A program made the position numbers and the translations under genes. A DNA stretch of 64,000 nucleotides from Macrotrachela quadricornifera (Eukaryota; Rotifera; Eurotatoria; Philodinida; Philodinidae), in assembly GCA_022393335.1 (NCBI GenBank), contig JAJEKB010021303.1, forward strand, positions 1,160,693 to 1,224,692, read 5' to 3'. This document shows, in pieces, positions 36,601 to 48,050 of this stretch. The number at the start of each line of letters is the position of its first letter. Within the stretch, counting starts at the first letter, position 1. The notes beneath the pieces are model-generated. The model saw only the letters and a list, made by a program, of their open reading frames with translations. It did not search any database and was not told the origin of the DNA.

Positions 36601-39600
36601 TTGGAGTGGTAATAGCAATGGTATCATTAGTGCCATTATCATCGATGGCAGCAGTTTCAACGGTAATGTTAGCGATAGTAGTAGGATTGACAGTTTTAGT
36701 CCTTATCTCTCTCAAGCTATGGAAACTTTTGGATCAGTAATAGAAACATTAGTCAATCCAGTCTTAGAAAGTTCCGCAACATGCGAGAGCTGTGTGAAAA
36801 CTGGTTTTGAAGTGGCAGCTAATTTGCTGGAGAAGATTCCAGTTTATGGGCATTTTATTAATGTATTTGATAAATGCGGTAAGTATTAATTTGCTTATTA
36901 TATTACAGAAAAAATAGCACTCATGAAGTTATTTGGTCTTAAATCTTTTATTTTAGCGGGTGCTATAGTGGATACAACGGAAAATGTGATAGACTTGATA
37001 GATGGTACAGTTGAACCTAGCGCATTGAATATTATCAAAACTGTAAAAACTGCATTTCTTGATAGCTCGGAGTGTTTAATAGCTGCAATTCCAATAGTAT
37101 CCATAGTATTGGAAATAATTTCGGATCATGCTTCCGAGGCAAAAGAGATATTTGATTTGACAAACTGCTTGGTAACAATGCTTAGGCCTTCCTCGAGCGG
37201 GAATGTAGATACTGCATCAGTACGACTCAATTTCATTGTTGAAGCGATGATTAATTATCACGAAATGGTCAGTCTTATCTATGGCGATTCGGCTTGGTTT
37301 GATCTAAACTGTGTTGATCGATCTTGGGAAGACACGCTGACTAGAGCACAAGAAGCAACCGGTGATTTGAGCTATTTTATTAGTGATCAAGAATACAATG
37401 AACTCATGCTATTTCCCCACCGATGTGCAAATCAAAGTCTAGTGAGTAATTATCTTCTCTATTACAATCGAACAATGTATTCGTATTCAATGAATATAAC
37501 TGAACCAGATAGTTTAAACGATACACCTCACCTATTTATGAGTCTACGGTCATTTGTAAATCGAAGTTCTCAAAATGCAAGAGATTTAACTTATTGCCAA
37601 TCATTGGGATATTCAAATATATTTCATGCATATGTTGAGATATTTCAGCAATACTATGATGCAAATAAAGATTCACCAGTGGGCATATGTGCGACAGTTA
37701 CTATTCGCATCGTTCAGAATGTAACAATCGCTCGGCAAGGATTTGCTGCTGAGCTAACGATTGACAATAGTGGAGCAGATGTGTTGTACGATATTCAAGT
37801 CATTTTGGATTTTCGAACAGAAAACCAATCCAATGCAAATGATAGATTCAGTATTAGTGAAACGATCGTTACGGGCAATGTATACAACGGAAGTTTGACA
37901 ACCGGAGAATCTGGACAATTCAGCTGGTTAATCATTCCTTATTTGTCGGCTGCTCCAACAACTGCCACGTGGTACAGTGTTGGTGGGCAACTTTCATATA
38001 CAGTTGATGGGGAACGTGTGAATATTACACTCCTTCCTGATCGAATTCAAGTAGATCCAGAAGCTCGTCTCGACATTGCTTATTTTCTTGAAAAGCAAGT
38101 CATAGGGCCTGATCCATTGTCTACGCAGTGGATTGCTTCAGAACCATTCATTCTGGCTGTTGTCGTCACTAATAATGGTTATGGATCGGCGAACAATTTT
38201 CGAATTTTAAGTGGGCAACCAACTATTGTTGATAATGAAAAAGGGTTATCAATTAACTATTCTATAATTGGAATGAAAATCAATAGAGAACAACAATCGA
38301 GAATTGAACTATCGGCAACGCTTGGTGATTTACAGCCATTTTCTACATCGATTATTACGTGGATCATGCTTTCTTCGCTCAAAGGTTATTTTCAATCATT
38401 CAATGCTTCTTATGCACAAACAAATCCTAATGGCGATCCCAAACTATCACTATTCAACTCTGTAACAGTGCACCAATTGCAGCATGTTGTTTCACTTGAC
38501 ATTTTAGTTCCACAACTCAATGATAGTCAAAATGATTATCTTGTTAATGAATTGGATGCAACTGAGACTGTCTATAGTAGTACAAATGCTACTTTATTAT
38601 TCTCTGTTACCTCCATTCAGGCTGCTGTTCAGTATTATTCACTCGATCATGATACACAACGACTTATTATTACCGTTATTTCGAATCAAACGCTAAATTT
38701 ATCTTTCATCCATATTACACTTGAAAATCCTTTCCCTCAATATTTTCTAGTTTCATCGAGACGAATCGAGGATAATCTGGATATTACTATAAACACATGG
38801 CTAACCCATAATGTAGATCATTTACAATCAGGTGATCGAATTGAAGATTTTCTACATGTATTCGACATGATATACTTGCCATCAAATCGTTCGTATGAAA
38901 TTATTCTTAGTTCAATAATCACTACTTCGACTACAACATCAACTAATAGTTCATTATTAAGCTTTCCATCGAATGCATCCAATACGCCAGATATCAATCA
39001 AACGTCAATATCATTATTACCAACAATATTGAATCCGAACTCAACGATAACATCAATACTATACAGTACATCTATAACGAATTCAAAGTCATCTGAAATC
39101 TCAATGCAAACAACTAATACTCAAATATTATCGATGATCACAGAAAACATGCCTTCGACAGCATCACAATATTTAATTTCGACACAGAAGACGACATTAT
39201 CTACGATAACTAATCAACAGATATCGACATCCACAACCATAATGATAACTACGGAAACAACAGAGGCTTATTCGACATTCTCAAATTCAACTGAAATAAC
39301 TTCTCTATCATCGTCGTCCTTGCCAATGATCACATCAATACGTGACAATAGTTCTCTTAGATCATCCCAATCTATACAAAATTCATTCCCTATGACAGCA
39401 TCAGTAGAAACTGCAGCAACTCAAAGATCGACAGCCATCGAAGATGATGTAACATTATCGTCTTCAATGTTTCAAAATTCAATATCTACAAAACAGATTG
39501 AATCAACAAGTATGGAATATAGACTTCCATCTACAGCAGATCACACATTCACATACGAAATATCATCTTCTTCAAATGCTGTAACAGCATTGACATCACA

Positions 39601-40315
39601 TACTGAGTACTCTACCTTCATCTCCAGTCACGCTACATTACGGGCAACTCAATCGACAATATCACCAACATCATATCAGTATTCATCTACAGAATCGATG
39701 TTGACAAATACTCAGACACAAATAACTTCGTCAATGATATCAACACCAATCGTCACAAAAAATACATACATTCGATTTACATTGTCTTTTTCACATAATG
39801 ATACTAATCAGACTATATTTCAACTGGCTTCACAGCTTCTTGCTATCTTTACATCGGCTCTCGGTATTCATTCAAATCAAATCAACATCATCGTGACTAC
39901 ACCATTGACTCGTGCACTAATAAACGTGGTAGCTCAAATTCGTCTTTTTGATAGTGCAACACAAAGTGCAGATTCTTTGCTTACACGAATACGTCAACAA
40001 TTAGCTGATCCATCTTCGGCTCTTCGACATAACGAATTAACATCTCAACTGACTAACCAATCAATATCGGATGTAAAAAGAATATACATTTGTGATGGCA
40101 GTACAGAACAAGAAACACCCTGTGAATCAATTACAACGACGCAGTCGACTTCGACAATTTCCTTAACAACAATACTTCTTATGAGCATCATTCCTGGTGT
40201 TGTTATTTTAGTATTTCTCGGTGTAATCATCTTTCTTATAGTAAGATATTTACTACCGTGCTCTACAAATTCTTTCTTCGTCAATCGATCATATCGTGAA
40301 TTACATAGACTTTGA
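30689..40315 (+). CDS. Giant single-pass membrane protein with LamG, EGF, IPT/TIG and mucin-like regions
   Basis: Three exons visible: 30689-32424, 32942-36878 and 36957-40315. The introns are 517 bp (phase 0) and 78 bp (phase 1, GTAAGT...TTTTAG; a nearer acceptor at 36908 would leave only 30 bp). They encode 3,010 residues. The first exon enters in phase 1 behind an in-frame stop, so a 5' exon with the signal peptide is missing from the model. Order: a LamG/concanavalin-like domain (ends about 31250); EGF/laminin-type EGF modules; IPT/TIG (LLSVQPTTVSDV..., about 31570-31850); EGF modules; IPT (IQSIDPPSINDIGG, 32147-32424); an EGF module at the start of exon 2; cadherin/putative-Ig-like beta repeats; EGFs (33955-34225); IPT (VFSISPTSGPELS, 34230-34490); EGF; more Ig-like repeats; a Cys-containing helical stretch (36760-37200); further beta domains; a Ser/Thr-rich stalk (38905-39765); a membrane-proximal domain; a transmembrane helix (ILLMSIIPGVVILVFLG); and a tail of about 18 residues. 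Many N-glycosylation sites. Likely a cell-surface adhesion or recognition protein. Confidence 0.88.
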
Positions 40316-42424
40316 TTTTCAATGAGCATCTTATTAACAATGGCATATTTTTTACGAGAATCAAGGACCAGAAATAGTTAATCTCTTTTGAATTGAATGT
40401 ACAATTATTTGGAAAACTTTTTGAAAGTAAATGAGACATGGTCAGTGTCACACAGAGTTGGAATTGGTAGACCTTCATTGGTTTTTACTGATTAAAAGGA
40501 ATTTTCTAAATGTGTTAATTTATCTTATAAAACATATCGATAACAAGTTTGAGTGCTCTTATTCCCTCGACTGAAGGAAGGATGATACAGAAATAAGTGA
40601 AATGCGTTTGTTTGTCTGTCGCAGTGTCAAAGAAACATTGGTATAAGGAAGTTTTCGATATAAGAATTTCGATTAAGCAGATTTTTTCTGGTCGAAATTT
40701 AAACCAATCACGGGTTTTGATATGGATCTTTCGACCAATGAGATATGTTTTTTGCCGGAACTTTAGTCGATTAAGGGTTTTTGAAAACGAGCTTTCAGCC
40801 AATTATTGTTTTTCAATCCAAAGCTGCAGCCAATCAGATGTTTCCTTAACCGTGCTCATGGTCAATCACTGGTTTTTGAGGTCAGTCTAACCATCAATCG
40901 GATTTTCAGGTAGCATTATCTTGGGCAAAGGGCAACTTTTGTGGTCGTATTATCCATCAGTGAAATTTCAAAGTTTTGTTGTCTTGGGAATCAACGGTTT
41001 TGAAATTCGATTAGGCTAAATGAATAAATTTCCTTCAATGAAGTTTCTCCCACTTAGGTGCGTTATTAGTACCAGTAGTTTTTTGACTACGATTGTGACA
41101 GTAGGTAATGAAAATGCAAATGAATTTTGTTGTCAAAAGCAGTTGGTCTAGAAGGGTATGCATAGAGTCGAAATTGTTATGTACAGTTCTCATTTCGTAT
41201 GATGTCTTAGGAAGCAGGCTGTGCATATGACGGTCTTTCTGCTATCTTTTGCCGGATGAAGTACTGCTACAAGCAAAAGAGAAAATATATATTAGTGTTT
41301 ATTTCGCTATGAAAAATTGAGCAGCGTGTGTGACTTTACTGATACTTTTGCAAAGTAGTCTTCTGCGATCATAGACTGTTGTTTTAATAGGTACTAGACA
41401 TAATACTAATTCCATTATAAATGCAATAAGGATATCACATTGCCTGGCACTATTAAGCACTTGAAATAATGGCGTAATCAGGAGTGGGCTAGCTCCAGCA
41501 TCGCCTTGGCACTGCTAGCCATTACCCGGGTACCGAAGATAGAAAATCCTAGTACTTATCATCATTTGTAGTGTTTATAATACATATTTTGCAAAGATGA
41601 TGGAGCGCTGTCCGGGCACCTACGATTTTCTGATTAGGGTACTAACCTGCAAGCAGCACTGAAATATATCTTAGTTTTTATCCTAAAAGCTCTATGAAAT
41701 TATTAGATACAAGAATACTAGAACGAACGCTCTTTTAGAATAAAAACGTTCTGTTAAATATTAAAATTTGACAAAGTTTGTTATGTAATGTTCATTAATA
41801 GGATGCATACGTGAAAGCATAATCTGACATCAGGGTTAATAGAATACATTTGTCTTCTTTTTGAGAAGGACTTTATTTTCATTCAAACTTCTAATGTTGT
41901 CTCATTTCATTTGTTCGGGTAGTCATGCGACAATATTAAGATTCAATATACAGTATATGACGTAGTACGCACCATAATCGATATGTTAATCAATTAAACA
42001 CATTTGCAATTATGCAAACTAATAACAAAACACTGTTGACAATAACTTTATATTGAAAAGAATAATTTTTCCCACGTGCTTAAGGGAGCTAACAACAAAT
42101 AATTGACGATCTGAGTCTTTATTCGATAGCAGCCCCTTCCATGATAAACCAGAATGAGAACGATATTGAAAATTTTTTTCAATTTCGATTTTCCACTAGT
42201 AGAATAAGACCCTCCTAGTATTTTTTTTATTCGTCAGTTGTAACTCCATTATCCCTTTCGTTTTCACTTTTATTTCCTTAATCTATTTCTTCACCATAAA
42301 AAATTTTTACGTTTCTCGAAAAATACCCTGCAATACTCCATGGATACTCAATATCCTCAAGATCAACTGAACGAGAGTACTTTGCAGCTGAAATGAAGAC
42401 TTGTCACTTTTGAATTAATCGAAA
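40316..42424. other. Intergenic sequence with an isolated G+C-richer patch
   Basis: Short ORFs on both strands (40515-40890, 41035-41226) show no family and overlap one another. From about 41440 to 41650 base composition is more balanced, with a stem GGCTAGC...GCTAGCC (41488-41525) and two inverted related phrases, GGTACCGAAGATAGAAAATCC and, on the other strand, AGTACCCTAATCAGAAAATCG. It might be a structured RNA or a short repeat. I could not assign it to tRNA, 5S or a spliceosomal RNA. Confidence 0.35.
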
Positions 42425-43250
42425 TATTCGAATGTAAGTCTACATTTCTTTTATTCACTAAAATTAATATTTTTATATCATTTAAATGAATAGAAATATA
42501 CAAATGTTAGACTAAAACTATTTTATTCAATAAAAAGAATCTTTGTATCTATTTTATATGAATAGAAATATACCAATGTAAGAAAAAATGTATTTCAGTC
42601 AGTAAAATTAATATTAGTATATATTTTGGATCGATGTAAATATACAGGGTGTTCTAAAAAGTCCCTTTAAAAAAAGTTTGAATATCTCGCTTACGGCTCG
42701 AATGAACGAGCTGTTTTTTTTTGTTAATGATAGAGGCATGTCCAAAATTTATATCTATAAAGACATACCTAGAGAGACCCTTTATTAAGTATGACTATTG
42801 GTATCAAAAACATTTTACTTTTTCGCAGATAAGAGAAAAAACAATATACTTAACAAAAGGTCTCTCTAAGCATTCCTTTAGAGATATTAAGCTTGAACGT
42901 ACCCTTATCATTGATAAAAAATCAGCTCGTTTGTCTAAACCGTAGTGGAGATATTTAAAGTTTTTTTTAATGGGACTTTTGAAACATCCTGTAGAAATGT
43001 AAGGCTAGATTGATTTTAGTTAATAAAATTTAATATTCCTATCTATTTTAGATGAATGGGAAAATTTAAATATAAGGCTAAATTTATTTTGTTTGAAGAA
43101 AACGAATCGTCGTATTGATTTCATATGAATAGAAATATACCAACATGAGCTTAAATTTACTTTAGCCAATAAAATTAATGTTCTTATCTATTTTGTATGA
43201 AAAGAAATATTCAAATGTTAGTTTCAATTTATTTACGTCAGAAAGGAGAT
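42425..43250. repeat. Tandem array, about 75-bp degenerate unit, split by a MITE
   Basis: Units contain CTATTTTATATGAATAGAAATATACAAATG (in two halves) followed by TTAGACTAAA and TTATTCAATAAAAT. They recur at about 42484, 42560, 42620, 43050, 43120 and 43195. The MITE at 42645-42991 splits the array. AT-rich and without coding potential. Confidence 0.65.
42645..42991. mobile_element. MITE of 347 bp, TIR CAGGGTGTT, TA duplication
   Basis: Left end CAGGGTGTTCTAAAAAGTCCC, right end the reverse complement (GGGACTTTTGAAACATCCTG), with TA on both sides (42643-42644 and 42992-42993). TIRs extend about 75 bp (AATATCTC.CTACGG, GAACGAGCTG). The inner sequence (ACCTAGAGAGACCC) is shared with the 320-bp element at 11102. 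An ORF spanning 42721-42945 is a by-product of the palindromic sequence. Confidence 0.8.
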
Positions 43251-44171
43251 TAACATTTGTCGAATGTATTATATTTAATATAGAAAATAAATTGCTATCA
43301 AGGTATACAAAATTCAATCTTTGTTGATGAACAGTTATAAATGTTGTATTTTCTCTTGATTTGTATTGTCAGATAAAAATTTTAAAAAAAGCAAGTGATG
43401 AATCTAATGAATGAATCGATTCTCATTAGTTTAAAATATTTATTCTTTTATCACAAGAATGTAGCGTTACGAGAAATTAACAATAAAATTATTCTTGTTC
43501 TTATTTTGATACCACTGCAAAATATTATCATCAGATCATGGAAGTAGTTCTATCATTCAAAGAAACATGCCGTTTTTTGTCATGCTGAAGATGCTACTAG
43601 TGAAAAGATATTAATTCTTGATTATTTTTTATCCTCTTTCATTTTCAAAATAATTTAATAAAACAAAATGTACTTATAGCAAAAGTTTCTTTTGTAAACT
43701 CTGAAAATCGTCGTAGTATTTGATAATAATTCATCAGTAATTATAAAAAGTCATTTAGAAATCGTCGTTTGTTGAATGGAAAGGTACTAAGTCATTTCAA
43801 GCGTTTTCAAATTTATTACTATTCTTTCAAACTTGGAATTTATTGATCATACATTTTTTTCTCTTTAATCACTCGTATTTTGTGAGTAAATTACGTTTGA
43901 CTGATACGAACATATGTAACATTTAATAAGAATAGATTAGAAACTAATAAATATTGGTCAACTATAATGTCAAGATTTATATAGGAGTAAAATTTTCTTT
44001 TCTTACAGGCATGCATTTATTGAAATGATTAATATTAAAACACAATCAAATAATAATATGAACAAAAAAATAGAACAAGATTAAATGATAAACAAAATAA
44101 TAAAATAAATTGAATAAACTAACATTTTCTCGAGAAATAGATTGAAACACTAAAATTATGATTCTACGATA

Positions 44172-44576
44172 CTATAAAACAATGTTCATAAAACTTTTGA
44201 TTACGCCATTCAATTTTCTGAAGTTGATAGCGCATTGGTTCTGGTTAGTACCAATTTGCTTGCTAATAATCTTGACAAGTTCGATCAGATTATTATTTGA
44301 CCGACTACTTTTCTTTCGATTGAGATGAGAAGAAATGACACAATACAAGAACGTAATTGCTGATAAAATAACAGCCACAACAATCATATAGGTAAGCCAG
44401 TTTTGTTGCATGTCGTGTAGCCAGACTCCCGATACACTGATAATATCGCCACCATTTTCGATGATTTTACTAGCAGTTTTACCAACAGTCTTTATCACCG
44501 CTTGAGCAGCAGTTTCAATTGACGCTTTTATAGCTGAATTACCGATATTTATTTTAATACTTTTAGCATAACGTTT
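44172..44576 (-). CDS. Possible C-terminal exon of a small membrane protein
   Basis: On the minus strand a frame opens after a splice-acceptor-like CAACTTAG (44577-44584) and runs to a stop at 44172. It encodes about 134 residues with no ATG at its start, so a 5' exon would be needed. It contains an Ala/Thr-rich amphipathic part (AAQAVIKTVGKTASKI), one membrane helix (LTYMIVVAVILSAITFLYCVI) and then a basic stop-transfer run (HLNRKKSSRSNNN). This looks like a real single-pass protein, but I do not recognise the family. Confidence 0.4.
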   Translation of the reverse strand, partial: KRYAKSIKINIGNSAIKASIETAAQAVIKTVGKTASKIIENGGDIISVSGVWLHDMQQNWLTYMIVVAVILSAITFLYCVISSHLNRKKSSRSNNNLIELVKIISKQIGTNQNQCAINFRKLNGVIKSFMNIVL

Positions 44577-44584
44577 CTAAGTTG

Positions 44585-47066
44585 CCAATTTTAATAGCCA
44601 TGTTTCATAAGAAAAACGATAGCAAATACAATGATGAATGTTCTAATATAGAAAATTTTGATTTTCTTTGTATGAAAACGCAAATGTTTAATTGTATTTT
44701 ATACTGAGCAAGAACAAAGCAAAGAGAAAGACAGAGAGAGAGATTTTTTCAAACGTAGAAAATATATTCCTACATAAGCTGAAGATAACATGTTTTTTAT
44801 ACATGCGCAGAATTTTATTAAAAAAGAAAAAAAGACAATCTCTCTGATATATTATTCTCAAATATTATCTTTACATATTTTAGATAATTATTAAACAAAT
44901 CAAGGTGATTTTATTTGTCAATGTATTGAAAGAAGTTTATCTATGATAAAATTATTCTTTAAAAATAAAGTAAAATCTATTTTTTTATATTTAACAGTTT
45001 GCTGGAATTTTATCAATCTTATTCATTGGTTGTGTTTTTTATTTATTATCAGAAAAGATCTAGAATATCGTTTAAATTCACTTGTTAAACAAACAAAATG
45101 TCAAATAATTGTTGTTCGTTATTTAATACAACAAAAGTTTATTGATGATTTTGTATTAATTATTATTGAGATTAGATTAATTTATTAATTTAAATAAATT
45201 ATCAGAAATAAAGATGGAATGTGATCAAACAGTATATATATATATGATCTTCACAAGTAAATCAGAAGAAATTCTAAAAGTTGTTTGTATAAGAAAACAA
45301 AATGTAATAAAATAAAATTTTGACTAGTTTTAGTTAGAAGTTCGAAATAAGAATTTGTTATCATGTACAAATTCAGTAAATACTCGAAATTTATTTAATA
45401 ATAACGATTTATTAATTTAAGTGTGTCAATGTTCATTTGATATTCATGTTTAAGAGATTTTATGGATATTAATTATTAGTAGTACATTAACATCCAAGAG
45501 AAAATATTGATTTTCATTATTTTTCAAAAATAAATAAAAAAGAAAAACAAATAAGTTGTATGTACAGTGTTCCAACACTTCTTTTAACTTTTTTAATTAT
45601 TTAAAATCTGAAAATAATATTCGTTCTATGAAATCTCTTCGAAAAATTTATACTGGTACATTATATTTACATTGAGTGTCAAAAGAATAATCAAGTTTAA
45701 ATAGAAATGATCTAGAATTAAATCAGCTGTTTTTTTTATCAAAAGCTTTCACTCTCTCCGCATATATTTTCTTCTCTTTATTGCATGTTTTCCTCATCCG
45801 ATACACGATAACAACAAACAGACTTCCTATGTGTAAGAAAAAAAAAGAATCTAATTAGAACCAGACGGTGTCATCTATCTGATGAAACATGAAATGACGT
45901 AAAGATATTATATTCAAATGAAAATAGGACGTTCATATCTAAGCGAACGAAAAAATCTAAAATATTTTGTTTCATATATAATGAGGAAGTTGTCGAAAAT
46001 GATTATGATGTCAAATCTTGTAAATTAAACTCAATCTATAAAAATAATATCAATGAAATAGATTTTTACTGGATTTGAATGAACATATATTCTCCAAAGC
46101 ACATTAGCTGATTTCAGAACATGAATATTTCCAATTAATTGTATTTTAATATATCAAGAAAAAAAAAGATTTGTCCTTATTTTGCTTTATATGGTCGAAA
46201 ATGACGTGCTTCGTATTTTCTGAAAGTTTTTTTCTCTTATCTTTTCTAAACTTGAAACGATAAATTAATCAGAATTTAACAATTGCGACCATTTCCCTGT
46301 TCGTTATACAAAATGATAAATCAGATTTGATCTTCATTATTTGCTCTTTACATGGAATTTTAGAATTACATTGAACAAAATAGTTCGTCTGAATTTAGAG
46401 TGCTGTTATTGTTTATTATGTATGGTTTTACGATATTTATTAAAACAACACGAGTTTTATTATATTACTTAAAGGTTAATGTCTTACAACACAAAATAAA
46501 TCCATCACCAAATGAAATTAATTAAAAGCACATTGTTTTGCTAAACGAACTTCAATATCGATACGTATTGAATTCGATGGTCATCATATCTTATTTGGTG
46601 AATGTGGTATTATTAGAATCATTAGCAAAAACAATTATGGCGTATGGGAGCTAGTTGCATCATCTATTTTTTTATGCATGATGGTTCAATATCTTTCACT
46701 CAATCATTTGCTGATAAAATAGACGATGTTACTTTTTGTAACTTTCTGCTTTTTTTAAAATAAATTTTCCTTGTAATCGTATTTTGGTTTATAATCTTCG
46801 TTGTCGTATTCGCATTTTTTTTCTTTTTCCTCTTTTATTGAGATACTTCCATTTTTGAAAAGCTCTACTTCTTTAGTTCATATATTCGCGCCTTTAACTT
46901 TTTCTGCTTTGTATGATGTTTTTTCTTTTCCCTTCAGTTATTATAAACTTTAAAAAAAAAGACGAATGTTTGGTATTCATCAGTTAGATCGAATTCCCCG
47001 GTAACAGGAATGATTATAAATATCACTTCGAAGAGATTATAAAGAAGATATTCTCGGTGAAAAAAA
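44585..47066. other. AT-rich intergenic sequence
   Basis: A hydrophobic + strand ORF (44943-45188, 81 codons) has two possible membrane segments but its composition follows the AT bias. A coding-like stretch without a start lies at 46519-46720 (FDGHHILFGECGI, NNYGVWELVAS) and could be a relic exon. Neither is strong enough to call. Confidence 0.3.
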
Positions 47067-47070
47067 ATTA

Positions 47071-47146
47071 CATTCCTCGCACATGACTTGAACCTGTATT
47101 GTGTCACCTATACGCTCTCTTAGCCACCTAGCTATATGTGAGTTAG
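47071..47146 (-). pseudogene. tRNA-like remnant (Pol III A and B box)
   Basis: On the minus strand TAGCTAGGTGG resembles the tRNA A box/D arm, and about 40 bases later ACAGGTTCAAGTCATGT resembles a T arm with a B-box (GGTTCAAGTC). The T stem has a mismatch, and I could not fold a 7-bp acceptor stem or a clear anticodon arm. It is more likely a decayed tRNA or a tRNA-derived SINE head than a working gene. Confidence 0.4.
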
Positions 47147-47149
47147 CGC

Positions 47150-48050
47150 TCTCCTTTGTCTCTTGAATTTCATTCTTCTTGTTATCTAGAAATCGATCAG
47201 TTCAATTTAAATATATGTGGTATTGCTAGTTTTGTTATGTAAATTGAATATAAGACAAATAATGCTTTTTCACGATCAATTACGGCTAATTATACATATT
47301 TAGCATTTCTTTCTGTTTTATACTTTATTTTGAATTCAAAATTAAGGAAAATTTATAATATTTTATCACTAATGTGTTATGAAATGTTAAAAGCAGTTGT
47401 TGTCATCTATATCACTTTGTCAGTTCTTCTCTCATTATGTCATATTGCTTTTTCTGCTAATGTAACTCTTTTGATGATTACGTAAGTTTTCGGTTATACA
47501 AGAGTGAATTACTAATACAAAGTTTATTAAATATAATTGAGTTCCTCAATTTCCACTAATTTGATATAATATATTCATTTAAATCAATATTAATCTAATA
47601 AAGAAACAGAAATATAAAAGTTTTTAGAAAAGACATCATATTCTTAATCCATTATGTAAATATTTATCATTTTTGTTATTAAAAATTTTATGTTAAATTT
47701 CTTTTTTGTATTTTTTTTGACGACATCAAGTTGAAACGTGACGGAAGCCAGTCAATCAATAAAAATTACAGAAGAGAAGCTTTTTATTTGTTATTGATCT
47801 CCATCTTGTGAGAGTATTTTTAAATAAGAAAGAAGTTAATTCTGAAAATGAATAATTACTCTTCCTGTAGATATATCAATAAAATTTATAACGAAGAGAT
47901 ACGAACAAATGTATTGATACATAGAATAGATCTAAACCAGTTCTTCCATACGTAAGATCAAATGTCTCTTTTTTTTGTTAAATATTTCACTATCGCAGTT
48001 CGATCTCGTCATCGTATGCTTTGTTATTTTCTTGCTAAGAGAGAAATAAA
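47150..48050. other. Intergenic sequence downstream of the FG-GAP gene
   Basis: AT-rich, no gene recognised. It contains the 3' flank of the minus-strand FG-GAP gene. Confidence 0.4.

Noticed and set aside
36879..36908. A 30-bp intron using the nearer acceptor TATTACAG in the giant gene
   Set aside because: Too short for normal splicing; the acceptor at 36956 gives a 78-bp intron in the same frame.
42721..42945. 74-codon ORF
   Set aside because: Lies wholly inside the palindromic MITE, with no protein-like features.
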